Origin: Alphaproteobacteria bacterium
GTDB taxonomy: Bacteria; Pseudomonadota; Alphaproteobacteria; UBA9219
Assembly: GCA_028693775.1 (NCBI GenBank)
Contig: JAQUUS010000112.1
Location: forward strand, 1 to 5,921
DNA length: 5,921 nucleotides
Direction of reading: 5' to 3'
The position numbers and the translations under genes were made by a program. Shown here one piece after another: positions 1-5,098 of this stretch. A model generated the notes under the pieces. That model saw only the letters and a list, made by a program, of their open reading frames with translations, was not told where the DNA came from and ran no database searches. The first letter of the stretch is position 1. Each line of letters opens with the position of its first letter.

Positions 1-292
1 AGTCGATATAGGTTGCCGTTGCGCCGAGCTCGGCTGCCGCCCGTTCGAACGAACACCGCGTGCGCGTTGAGGTTTTTTGGAACAACAGGGCGAGCGCCTT
101 GCCTTTTAAGGCGTCTGTGTAGTCGTGCGGGTTTTTCTTCATGGCCTGGGCGCTTGCGATCAGCTCTTTGATCTCGGCGGTGCTGAGCCGCGCAAGCGAC
201 AGGAACGAACGGTTCGCAAGCGAGGCGTGTTTTTGATAGTTGATGTGTGCGAGCTTTGCGGCTTCGCTTCTGTTGGCGTTGAGCAGGGGCAT
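1..292 (-). CDS. argF: Ornithine carbamoyltransferase, N-terminal fragment (cut by left window edge)
   Basis: Reading leftwards from an ATG at 292, 97 codons are open to the window edge. The product would join carbamoyl phosphate to ornithine to give citrulline, in cytoplasmic arginine synthesis. Residues 71-83 read FQKTSTRTRCSFE. The STRTR loop at 75-79 is the carbamoyl-phosphate-binding motif, and the following CSFE resembles E. coli ornithine transcarbamoylases. Residues 28-40 (NRSFLSLARLSTA) match the usual start of the family domain. STRTR lies about 20 residues later than in E. coli ArgF, so the protein has an N-terminal extension of roughly 20-25 residues. The chosen start is backed by a strong Shine-Dalgarno AGGAG (298-302 on the plus strand, as CTCCT) five bases from the ATG. 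The ornithine-binding part is outside the window, so another transcarbamoylase of the family cannot be fully excluded. Aspartate carbamoyltransferase is unlikely from the motif wording. Confidence 0.86.
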   Translation of the reverse strand, partial: MPLLNANRSEAAKLAHINYQKHASLANRSFLSLARLSTAEIKELIASAQAMKKNPHDYTDALKGKALALLFQKTSTRTRCSFERAAAELGATATYID

Positions 293-412
293 GGCTTCTC
301 CTTTCCCGTTTGCGCGGGGCAAGGCGGGAGTGCGTTCGATTTTTTAAAATGCGTTCCGGCGCCTTTATGGCGCGGAGACGATACGGATATATTTTGGGAA
401 AACGGGATTATG

Positions 413-426
413 CGCGCCTAGGCGCG
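413..426. promoter_or_regulatory. 14-bp perfect palindrome upstream of argF
   Basis: CGCGCCTAGGCGCG reads the same on both strands. It lies about 120 bp upstream of the argF start, in a spacer with no gene. It does not resemble an ARG box (the A/T-rich ArgR site). It could be a protein-binding site or chance in a GC-rich genome. I see no convincing -35/-10 pair beside it. Confidence 0.3.
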
Positions 427-465
427 TCGAACGATGCGGCGGAGAAATGACGGGATGTGCAACGC

Positions 466-494
466 TTCTATCATTTTTTAATGATGGCATAGAA
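466..494. other. A/T-rich stem-loop in the spacer before argF
   Basis: ATCATT (470-475) pairs with AATGAT (480-485) around a TTTT loop. TTCT (466-469) can pair with AGAA (491-494) across a five-base bulge. There is no T-tract after the stem in either direction, so a simple intrinsic terminator is not shown. It lies downstream of the 578-979 gene and upstream of argF. Confidence 0.3.
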
Positions 495-521
495 ACGTCG
501 TGTTTGCAAGGGTTTCTGTCT

Positions 522-563
522 GCAACGCGCGACCCGCCCGGGTTACGGGCGGAGTTGCGTTGC
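522..563. terminator. Long composite stem-loop after the 578-979 gene; possible transcription terminator
   Basis: The inner arms CCGCCCG (534-540) and CGGGCGG (546-552) are a perfect 7-bp stem with a 5-base loop. The outer arms GCAACGC (522-528) and GCGTTGC (557-563) form another perfect 7 bp. GAC (531-533) and GTT (554-556) can join the two parts with one G-U pair and small bulges. The hairpin starts 15 bases past the stop of the leftward gene at 578, where a terminator would be expected. No U-tract follows on either strand, so it is either a Rho-type or pausing structure, an RNA-stabilising 3' end, or a REP-like element. The fold is seen directly; the role is inferred. Confidence 0.45.
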
Positions 564-577
564 CTTCGAAGCCGTGA

Positions 578-979
578 TCATCCGTTCGGGCCGTTGAACA
601 AATTGGCCGGAATGGGTTTGCTCACCGTGACGTTTTTGAATTCAATCTTGCTCGGAGAGTCCCTGAAATCGCCGTCGGTGATTACGTTCAACTCGACGTT
701 TTCGGTCGGCACTTTGTGCTTTCCGGCAATGACGGCGCAAATTTGCTCTTTCGTCAGATGAAAACCCAAAACGTCGTCTTTGGTCCGCGCAGCGAGTACC
801 AGATATCTTCGGCGATTGTTGGGATCGTTTGAATACTCGTAGTCCTTATCGAAGACGATGTGTTCGGGTTTGAGGTTTTCGATCTCTTTTCCGAAAAATT
901 CGGAATGGGCTTTTGCCCATTCGGCCAAAAGCTCTTTGACGGTTTGTTCGTTCAATACGACTTTAAGGGTGTTTTCCAT
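578..979 (-). CDS. Hypothetical soluble protein, 133 residues
   Basis: I do not recognise this protein. It starts MENTLKVVLN and is mixed charged and hydrophobic, without signal peptide, membrane helix or cysteine pair; it has a single Cys. Residues about 1-35 look helical (VKELLAEWAKAHSEFFGKEI). About residues 40-65 are polar and end in NNRRRYLVLAART, followed by a likely helix (TKEQICAVIAGKH) and a strand-rich tail (ENVELNVITDGDF, then KIEFKNVTV). Composition is that of a folded cytoplasmic alpha/beta protein. The ATG at 979 is preceded by a weak AGGT-type ribosome site. It is transcribed in the same direction as argF and the paralogue array, but 185-bp and 285-bp spacers flank it. With a -10-like box upstream and a stem-loop downstream it is probably a single-gene unit. 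A plus-strand frame over part of this region lacks comparable support and was rejected. Confidence 0.75.
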   Translation of the reverse strand: MENTLKVVLNEQTVKELLAEWAKAHSEFFGKEIENLKPEHIVFDKDYEYSNDPNNRRRYLVLAARTKDDVLGFHLTKEQICAVIAGKHKVPTENVELNVITDGDFRDSPSKIEFKNVTVSKPIPANLFNGPNG

Positions 980-1023
980 GGTTTCTACCTGTTCTCGTAA
1001 ATTTTTTTCTGTTTATGAGGCAT

Positions 1024-1029
1024 AGTATA
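1024..1029 (-). promoter_or_regulatory. Candidate -10 box for the 578-979 gene
   Basis: On the minus strand this reads TATACT, five of six matches to TATAAT. A start about seven bases downstream would leave a leader near 35-40 nt before the ATG at 979. No good -35 hexamer is seen 16-18 bases upstream (TACCCC or similar), so this is only a partial promoter match. Confidence 0.35.
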
Positions 1030-1164
1030 GCTCAAGCCATGACGCGGGGGTATGGTTTTGTTTTTTATGCGGCGTTCGTTGGTTTTTTGAGAGAACGCAT
1101 GAGGCTTTATGGTTAAGGGAAGGGCGAACCGGCGTGCGTTCTTGTTTTTCTTGAGTGCTGCGCG

Positions 1165-1584
1165 TCAGTGTTTTGGCGCTTCAAGGCGTTTTTTCATCCA
1201 ATTGCGCGCGATGCGACGGGCCTTGAAGGATAGATGGCCGCAATTGACCAGCGTTGTTCCGCTGCAGCACGCTCCGACAAATGCGAGAGGAAGCATGGAT
1301 GCGCCTATGCATGCGTTGAAGGCGACGGCGAGGATTACTCCCGATAATCCGCCTGCGGCTGCGGTAACCGTCATATGGAAAGCGAACGCTGCCAGCCCTG
1401 CGATTTCGGGAACTGTCCTGCGCACTAGTTTTGGGGACGCCGTTCTGAACTGCGCGACCGCTTTCGATCTGGCGGCGAGCGCGGCGCTTTTTTCGTTTCG
1501 TTCGATTGAGCGAAGCGCCTTGCTGACGTAGGGATCGTACGCCGCTTTGCGCGCGGTCGTTTCTTTTTTTGTTTTTTTGAACAT
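1165..1584 (-). CDS. Paralogue A: small basic two-helix membrane protein of an unrecognised family
   Basis: 139 residues from the ATG at 1584. A TTG 15 bases upstream is in frame, but the other three copies all begin MF[KD]KTK, so the ATG was chosen. Neither start has a clear ribosome site. The N-terminus (1-55) is rich in Lys/Arg and carries the family signature YDPYVSKALRSIERNE (16-31). Residues about 60-115 are Gly/Ala-rich and hydrophobic, long enough for two membrane helices. The tail (121-139) is basic with RRIARNWMKKRLE. It is closest to copy D: about 57 of 135 aligned positions are identical by hand count, with one four-residue insertion in A. Both share GLAA, the later VG and the NW-K-RLE tail. 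The hydrophobic part has several cysteines (C92, C106, C107, C115). It is the last gene of the four-gene array, 55 bp after B. The function is unknown; membrane location is inferred. Confidence 0.75.
   Translation of the reverse strand: MFKKTKKETTARKAAYDPYVSKALRSIERNEKSAALAARSKAVAQFRTASPKLVRRTVPEIAGLAAFAFHMTVTAAAGGLSGVILAVAFNACIGASMLPLAFVGACCSGTTLVNCGHLSFKARRIARNWMKKRLEAPKH
1556..1584 (-). repeat. 29-nt direct repeat, copy 1 (5' end of paralogue A)
   Basis: These 29 bases are identical to 2028-2056. They cover the ATG and the first nine codons of A, and in B the same codons. On the coding strand they contain two runs of seven A separated by one C. Identity down to third codon positions suggests recent duplication or gene conversion. 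Confidence 0.85.
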
Positions 1585-1639
1585 TGGGATGCCGGTCAAA
1601 TTGTTTCCGTATTAAATCTTTGTTCGTTCGTGTATGGCG

Positions 1640-2056
1640 TCAGCCGGCAAGCCTTGGTTGGTCGTGATAAGATTTTATGATGTCGTCGCGTACTTCGCGG
1701 TATGCCTTAATCGCTTTGGGAGTTCCGGCACCGGCCGTCAAAAGCGCTCCGCACAGGGCCAGCGTTTCAACTGTGGCGACAGGCGCTCCCAGAATTGCTT
1801 CGCAGAGAGCTCCTGCGAAAAGCCCGCCGAATACGCCTGCAGTTACATTGACAGATGCGTAGGCGGTGAAGATAAAGGCTCCCAGCGATACGGCATTCGC
1901 GCGGCGTACGAGTTTTTGGGAGGTTGCCTTGAATTGCGTAATGGCGGGATGCTCTTTTATTTCTTCGCGTTCGATTGCACGCAGGGCTTTTCCGATTTCC
2001 CGGTTGTAGGTTTCGCGCTTGCGTTTCGTCGTTTCTTTTTTTGTTTTTTTGAACAT
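1640..2056 (-). CDS. Paralogue B: small basic two-helix membrane protein of the same family
   Basis: 138 residues from the ATG at 2056. An in-frame upstream extension to 2185 overlaps paralogue C and does not match the family, so it was rejected. The family signature is YNREIGKALRAIEREE (17-32), after a very basic stretch (KKTKKETTKRKRE). HPAITQFKATS (36-46) resembles copy D. The hydrophobic core spans about 54-111, with glycines at 74, 77, 78 and 82, GAPVA (90-94) and ALCGALLTAG (100-109). The tail contains YREVRDDI. It aligns with C over all 138 positions without a gap, about 49 identities by hand count. It starts eight bases after the stop of C and has no visible ribosome site, so translation probably depends on ribosomes finishing C. 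Two helices with both ends cytoplasmic would fit the positive-inside rule; this is inference. Confidence 0.78.
   Translation of the reverse strand: MFKKTKKETTKRKRETYNREIGKALRAIEREEIKEHPAITQFKATSQKLVRRANAVSLGAFIFTAYASVNVTAGVFGGLFAGALCEAILGAPVATVETLALCGALLTAGAGTPKAIKAYREVRDDIIKSYHDQPRLAG
2028..2056 (-). repeat. 29-nt direct repeat, copy 2 (5' end of paralogue B)
   Basis: Exact partner of 1556-1584, again at the start codon and first nine codons. Shorter exact blocks elsewhere support duplication: 1747-1760 and 2170-2183 (14 nt, encoding ALCGA in B and C), and 1514-1527 and 2872-2885 (14 nt, in A and D). Confidence 0.85.
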
Positions 2057-2063
2057 GGCTTTA

Positions 2064-2480
2064 TTAGCGGAGAAGTTTGGATTGGTTGAGATGTTCGGCA
2101 AGAATGAAGTCACGCATATCCCGGCGCGCCTCGAGCGCTTCGTGCCTGACCGAGCCTGCCATGAGTATGGCTCCGCACAGGGCAAACAGTCCGGTGTTGG
2201 CGAGGGGCGCGCCAGCCAGCGAACTGCCGATAGAGCTTCCGATCACCCCAAAAAGGCTGCCCTTTATTGCCGCAAGTCCCAAGTGGGAGACGAGCGCTAT
2301 GTCGCCTATAGATTCGGCGTAAGCTCGGACTAAAACTATTTTGGCTTCGCTTCTGAATTGAGCGACGAGGGAGGGCTCCTGTGCTTCGTTCCGTTCGATT
2401 GCTTTCAGGGCTCTGCCGATGTCTTTGTCGTAGGCGTTGCGTTTGCGTTTTTCCAGTTTCGTTTTTGTTTTATCGAACAT
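2064..2480 (-). CDS. Paralogue C: small membrane protein with glycine-zipper core, same family
   Basis: 138 residues from the ATG at 2480, with a GAGAG-type weak ribosome site about seven bases upstream. The N-terminus MFDKTKTKLEKRKR is basic, followed by the signature YDKDIGRALKAIERNE (17-32). The core at 58-110 contains regularly spaced glycines (74, 78, 81, 85 and 90, in GSLFGVIGSSIGSSLAG), a glycine-zipper pattern that packs helices tightly in oligomeric membrane proteins. GAPLA (90-94) and ALCGAILMAG (100-109) align gaplessly with B. The tail has RRDMRD. The gene ends in TAATAA, a double stop, with the ATG of B just beyond it. It lies 48 bp after D. There is no signal peptidase or lipoprotein site, which separates it from glycine-zipper lipoproteins such as the rickettsial 17-kDa antigen. 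Function unknown. Confidence 0.78.
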   Translation of the reverse strand: MFDKTKTKLEKRKRNAYDKDIGRALKAIERNEAQEPSLVAQFRSEAKIVLVRAYAESIGDIALVSHLGLAAIKGSLFGVIGSSIGSSLAGAPLANTGLFALCGAILMAGSVRHEALEARRDMRDFILAEHLNQSKLLR

Positions 2481-2528
2481 GTCTGTCTCTCAAATTTGCT
2501 TTCGATTTATAAATTGGCTGCTTGCGCG

Positions 2529-2942
2529 TTATGCTTTGAGCTTGAGCCGTTCGAGCCGGTTTTTTGCCCAGTTGCATGCGTTGCGTCGCGTCTGCAATAT
2601 ATCATTTTTGCATAGGGAGCCCATCAATGCTGCGCCAAAGCAGCCGACAAGCTTGATGGGAATGTCCGGGCATCCTGAAAGTAAGCCGATGGCGCTTGCT
2701 GTGCCGGTTCCGATCATAATTCCTGTAATTGCAACGCACGTTATGTGGGCCCCGGATGCGGCGAGGCCGACAACTTCGGTCGTCGTGCGGCACAGAAGTT
2801 CTGCGGACGTGTTTTTGAATTGCGCAATCGCGGGGTGCTTGTTTTTCTTTTCATCGCGTTCGATCACTCGGAGCGCCTTGCTGACAGATCGGTCGTAAGC
2901 CGGTTTGTATTTTGTCACTTCCGTTTTTGTTTTTTTAAACAT
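2529..2942 (-). CDS. Paralogue D: first gene of the four-copy small membrane protein array
   Basis: 137 residues from the ATG at 2942, preceded by a weak GAGA-type ribosome site. The N-terminus MFKKTKTEVTKYK leads into the signature YDRSVSKALRVIERDE (16-31), then HPAIAQFKNTS (36-46). The hydrophobic core is about 55-111, with ITGIMIGTGTASAIGLLSG carrying glycines at 74, 78, 80, 86 and 90. The tail TRRNACNWAKNRLE (118-131) is shared with copy A. It is the copy nearest to priA, 95 bp downstream of the priA stop and on the same strand, so it could be read from priA or from its own promoter (a TATAGT box at 2972-2977). I do not recognise the family. Two membrane helices and basic cytoplasmic ends are inferred from composition. 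Confidence 0.78.
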   Translation of the reverse strand: MFKKTKTEVTKYKPAYDRSVSKALRVIERDEKKNKHPAIAQFKNTSAELLCRTTTEVVGLAASGAHITCVAITGIMIGTGTASAIGLLSGCPDIPIKLVGCFGAALMGSLCKNDILQTRRNACNWAKNRLERLKLKA

Positions 2943-2971
2943 GCTAGTCTCTGCTAATTATGTCGTTTTGC

Positions 2972-2977
2972 ACTATA
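2972..2977 (-). promoter_or_regulatory. Candidate -10 box for the paralogue array
   Basis: The minus strand reads TATAGT, five of six matches to TATAAT, 30 bases upstream of the start of D. A leader of about 23 nt would follow. The -35 position has no good hexamer. No terminator stem was found between the priA stop and this box, so read-through from priA remains possible. Confidence 0.3.
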
Positions 2978-3037
2978 GGGTATGAAAAATACTTTCGTTT
3001 GGAAAACCTTGCGGCGTTAACCGTATAATCGGGATTA

Positions 3038-5035
3038 TTACATAAAACTATAGGGGTCGATGTCGATATGCAGGCGCAGATTGCGCGGCAGGTTGACCGT
3101 CGAGGTCCATTGCCGGATGACCGACGACAGATTGACCAACCTCGGGGCCTGCACCAGCAGGCGGTGGCGGTATTTTCCGCGAAGCCGGGCGTAGGCGGCG
3201 GGCGCGGGGCCGAGAACCCGGATGTTGCTATCCTTGGGGGCGGCGTCGGCGAGGATTTGCGTGGCCCGGATGACCTGGGCGGAGTCGATCCCGGAGACCG
3301 TGAGGCTCGCGAGCCGCCAGAAGGGCGGCAGGCGGTAGGCTTCGCGCTCGGCGAGTTCGGCCCGCATGAAGGCGTCGCGGTCGCCTTTGACCATCGCTTT
3401 CATGACCGGGTGGTCGGGCGAGGTGGTTTGGAGGAGGACGCGGCCTGCGTCTTCGGCGCGGCCGCTGCGGCCTGCGATCTGTTGAAGAAGCTGGAAGGTG
3501 CGTTCGGATGCGCGCGGGTCGCCGCCTGCGAGGCCGAGATCGGCGTCGATTACGCCGACAAGAGTCAGCAACGGAAAGTGATAGCCTTTCGCCATGATCT
3601 GCGTGCCGATCAGGATATCGATGTCGCGCGAGGCCATGCGGTCGACAAGCGTTTGCGCGGCTTTGGGGTCGTCGAGCGTGTCGCTCGCCATGACCGCGCA
3701 GCGCGCTTGCGGGAGGCGTTTTTTGACTTCTTCGGCGATGCGTTCGACGCCGGGGCCGCAGGCGGCGAAGCGGCCTTCGGCTTCGCATGAGGGGCATTTT
3801 TCGGGAAGGCGCATCGAGTAGTCGCAGTGGTGGCAGTGCAGGCGGCCCGATTGCTTGTGCTCGGTCAGCCATGCTGTGCAGCGCGGGCATTGCAGGCGGT
3901 GTCCGCAGGCACGGCAGAGCGTGAGCGGCGCGTAGCCACGGCGGTTGAGAAACAGCATGGATTGCCGCTGCGTTTCCAGCGTTTGCTTGAGGGCTTCGAA
4001 GAGGGGCGGGGCGATGAATTCGGTTGCGGGAAGGTCGTGCTTGCGCATGTCCACCAACTCGATTTTGGGCATTTGCGCCGCGCCGTAGCGGCGCGGTAGC
4101 CGGACATGGCTGTATTTGCCTTGTTGCGCGTTGCAGAGCGTTTCGAGCGAGGGCGTGGCGCTGGAGAGGATGACGGCGATGTTGCCCAAGTGCGCGCGGA
4201 CGACGGCCATGTCGCGGCCATGATAGATGACGCCTTCTTCCTGCTTGTAGGCGGCTTCGTGTTCTTCGTCGACGACGATGACGCCGAGGTTGGGGTAGGG
4301 CAAAAACAGGGCCGAGCGCGCGCCGAGCACGAACTTTGCTTCGCCGCTGGCGATTGCGCGCCAGTTGAGGCGGCGCTGGCGGTCGCCGAGGCCCGAATGC
4401 CATTCGAGGGGACGTGCGCCGAAGCGGGCGGCGAAGCGGTCGATCAGCGCGGCGGTCATCGCGATTTCGGGGAGCATGACAAGAGCTTGCCGTCCCTGCC
4501 GCAGGCATTCGGCTATCGCTTCGCAGAAGACTTCCGTTTTGCCGGAGCCCGTGACGCCGTCGAGCAGGATGGCCGAATATTTGTGCGAGCGTACGGCTTC
4601 GGTTAGCGTGTCGGCGGCTTTTTTCTGGTCGGCGCTGAGCTCGGGGCGGTAGAAGTCGGGATCGACGATCGGGCAGGCGCAGGAGTCTTTCTTTTTCGCC
4701 TCGATCAGCTTGGCGTTTCCGAACAGCATTTTGAGGACCGCGCCCTTGGGGGTGAGCGTGTAGGCGGAGACCCAGTCGACGAACGCCCGCGTCACATCGG
4801 GGGCCGGCGGCGCGGGCAGGACCCTCAGGATCGTTTTCAGCTTGCTTTCGGGGACATCGCCCTTGCCCTCGCCCCAGACGATCCCGACCATCGTTCTTCC
4901 GCCGAACGGAACCTCTACAAACGCACCGATTCCGGGGGTTTCTTCGTCGGGCGGGCGGTAGTCATAGGTGTCCCCGAGCGGCGCTGGGACCAGCACGCTT
5001 AAGGTTTTAGGGGGGATGGCGCAGGGATCGGACAT
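3038..5035 (-). CDS. priA: Primosomal protein N' (replication restart helicase PriA), apparently lacking the winged-helix domain
   Basis: 665 residues. PriA is a 3'-5' superfamily 2 DNA helicase that recognises stalled or collapsed forks and starts primosome assembly for DnaB reloading. Residues about 10-108 are the 3'-DNA-end-binding domain (VLVPAPLGDTYDYR, VEVPFGGRTMVGIVWG). The helicase core follows: Walker A GVTGSGKT (160-167), MLPEIAMT (187-194), DEEH (256-259), SSATPSLETL (291-300), FLNRRGYAP (362-370), IGTQIMAKGYHFP (476-488) and QIAGRSGR (519-526). Eight cysteines (374, 377, 383, 386, 401, 404, 414, 417) form the two zinc sites. The C-terminus ends in DIDPYSFM, near the usual DxDP. 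E. coli PriA has about 732 residues and its Walker A is about 64 residues further in; the missing stretch lies between about 108 and 131, where the winged helix belongs. The ATG at 5035 fits the family start but has no Shine-Dalgarno sequence. Confidence 0.98.
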   Translation of the reverse strand: MSDPCAIPPKTLSVLVPAPLGDTYDYRPPDEETPGIGAFVEVPFGGRTMVGIVWGEGKGDVPESKLKTILRVLPAPPAPDVTRAFVDWVSAYTLTPKGAVLKMLFGNAKLIEAKKKDSCACPIVDPDFYRPELSADQKKAADTLTEAVRSHKYSAILLDGVTGSGKTEVFCEAIAECLRQGRQALVMLPEIAMTAALIDRFAARFGARPLEWHSGLGDRQRRLNWRAIASGEAKFVLGARSALFLPYPNLGVIVVDEEHEAAYKQEEGVIYHGRDMAVVRAHLGNIAVILSSATPSLETLCNAQQGKYSHVRLPRRYGAAQMPKIELVDMRKHDLPATEFIAPPLFEALKQTLETQRQSMLFLNRRGYAPLTLCRACGHRLQCPRCTAWLTEHKQSGRLHCHHCDYSMRLPEKCPSCEAEGRFAACGPGVERIAEEVKKRLPQARCAVMASDTLDDPKAAQTLVDRMASRDIDILIGTQIMAKGYHFPLLTLVGVIDADLGLAGGDPRASERTFQLLQQIAGRSGRAEDAGRVLLQTTSPDHPVMKAMVKGDRDAFMRAELAEREAYRLPPFWRLASLTVSGIDSAQVIRATQILADAAPKDSNIRVLGPAPAAYARLRGKYRHRLLVQAPRLVNLSSVIRQWTSTVNLPRNLRLHIDIDPYSFM

Positions 5036-5063
5036 AGGCTATAACAGGTATGGCTTGAGACTG

Positions 5064-5079
5064 GCCTTAGTTCTAAGGC
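5064..5079. promoter_or_regulatory. 16-bp inverted repeat in the priA/transaldolase divergent spacer
   Basis: GCCTTAGTTCTAAGGC has two perfect 7-bp arms around a TT centre. It sits midway between the two divergent start codons (5035 and 5113) and overlaps the candidate priA -10 box. That placement suits an operator controlling one or both genes. As RNA it could fold only into a small hairpin (6 bp, 4-base loop), with no U-tract. Confidence 0.4.
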
Positions 5080-5097
5080 TAAGCGGAACAATGTCAA
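5070..5097 (-). promoter_or_regulatory. Candidate priA promoter
   Basis: On the minus strand TTGACA (5092-5097) is a perfect -35 hexamer. It is followed 16 bases later by TAGAAC (5070-5075), four of six matches to TATAAT. The start would fall near 5063, giving a leader of about 28 nt. The -35 lies just before the Shine-Dalgarno of the divergent gene, so the two expression signals nearly abut. Confidence 0.4.
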
Positions 5098-5098
5098 A

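Larger units (their letters stand above)
1165..2942 (-). repeat. Tandem array of four paralogous genes (order D-C-B-A)
   Basis: Four consecutive minus-strand genes of 137-139 codons share one layout: basic N-terminus, the signature Y[DN]-x4-[GS][KR]AL[RK]-x-IER-x-E, a QF[KR] motif, a Gly/Ala-rich hydrophobic core and a charged tail. Spacers are 48, 7 and 55 bp. The array is therefore probably one transcript. Outer copies A and D form one subgroup (VSKALR signature, NW tail) and inner copies B and C the other (IG[KR]AL signature, GAP and ALCGA motifs, RD tail). Confidence 0.85.

Noticed and set aside
359..373. GCGCC-TTTAT-GGCGC hairpin in the argF leader as an attenuator
   Set aside because: Only 5 bp, no following U-tract and no leader peptide with arginine codons was seen.
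447..761. Plus-strand frame overlapping the 578-979 gene
   Set aside because: It passes through the stem-loop region, has no ribosome site and weaker protein composition than the minus-strand gene.
1031..1040. Ten-base match ATGGCTTGAG shared between the spacer near 1031 and the priA/transaldolase spacer near 5050
   Set aside because: A 10-nt match between two places in 6 kb is expected by chance.
1067..1100. Imperfect inverted repeat (ATGC..GTTC / GAAC..GCAT) after paralogue A as a terminator
   Set aside because: The stem is interrupted and no T-tract follows on the transcribed strand.
2057..2185. Longer start for paralogue B
   Set aside because: The extra 43 residues overlap paralogue C and do not match the conserved MF[KD]KTK start of the family.
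1165..2942. Array as a CRISPR or simple DNA repeat
   Set aside because: The repeat unit is a whole coding gene of about 420 bp with diverged sequence; there are no short regular repeats and spacers.
1109..2957. Plus-strand open frames across the paralogue array
   Set aside because: The minus-strand frames are conserved as proteins among four copies with matched lengths; the plus-strand frames are not comparable between copies.
3228..4508. Long open frame on the minus strand in another phase inside priA
   Set aside because: The translation is extremely Arg/Pro/Ala-rich and without motifs. It is a shadow of the high-GC priA gene, whose own frame carries all helicase motifs.
3068..4652. Several plus-strand open frames opposite priA
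   Set aside because: They lack family motifs, overlap each other and arise from the GC-rich codon pattern of the antisense strand.
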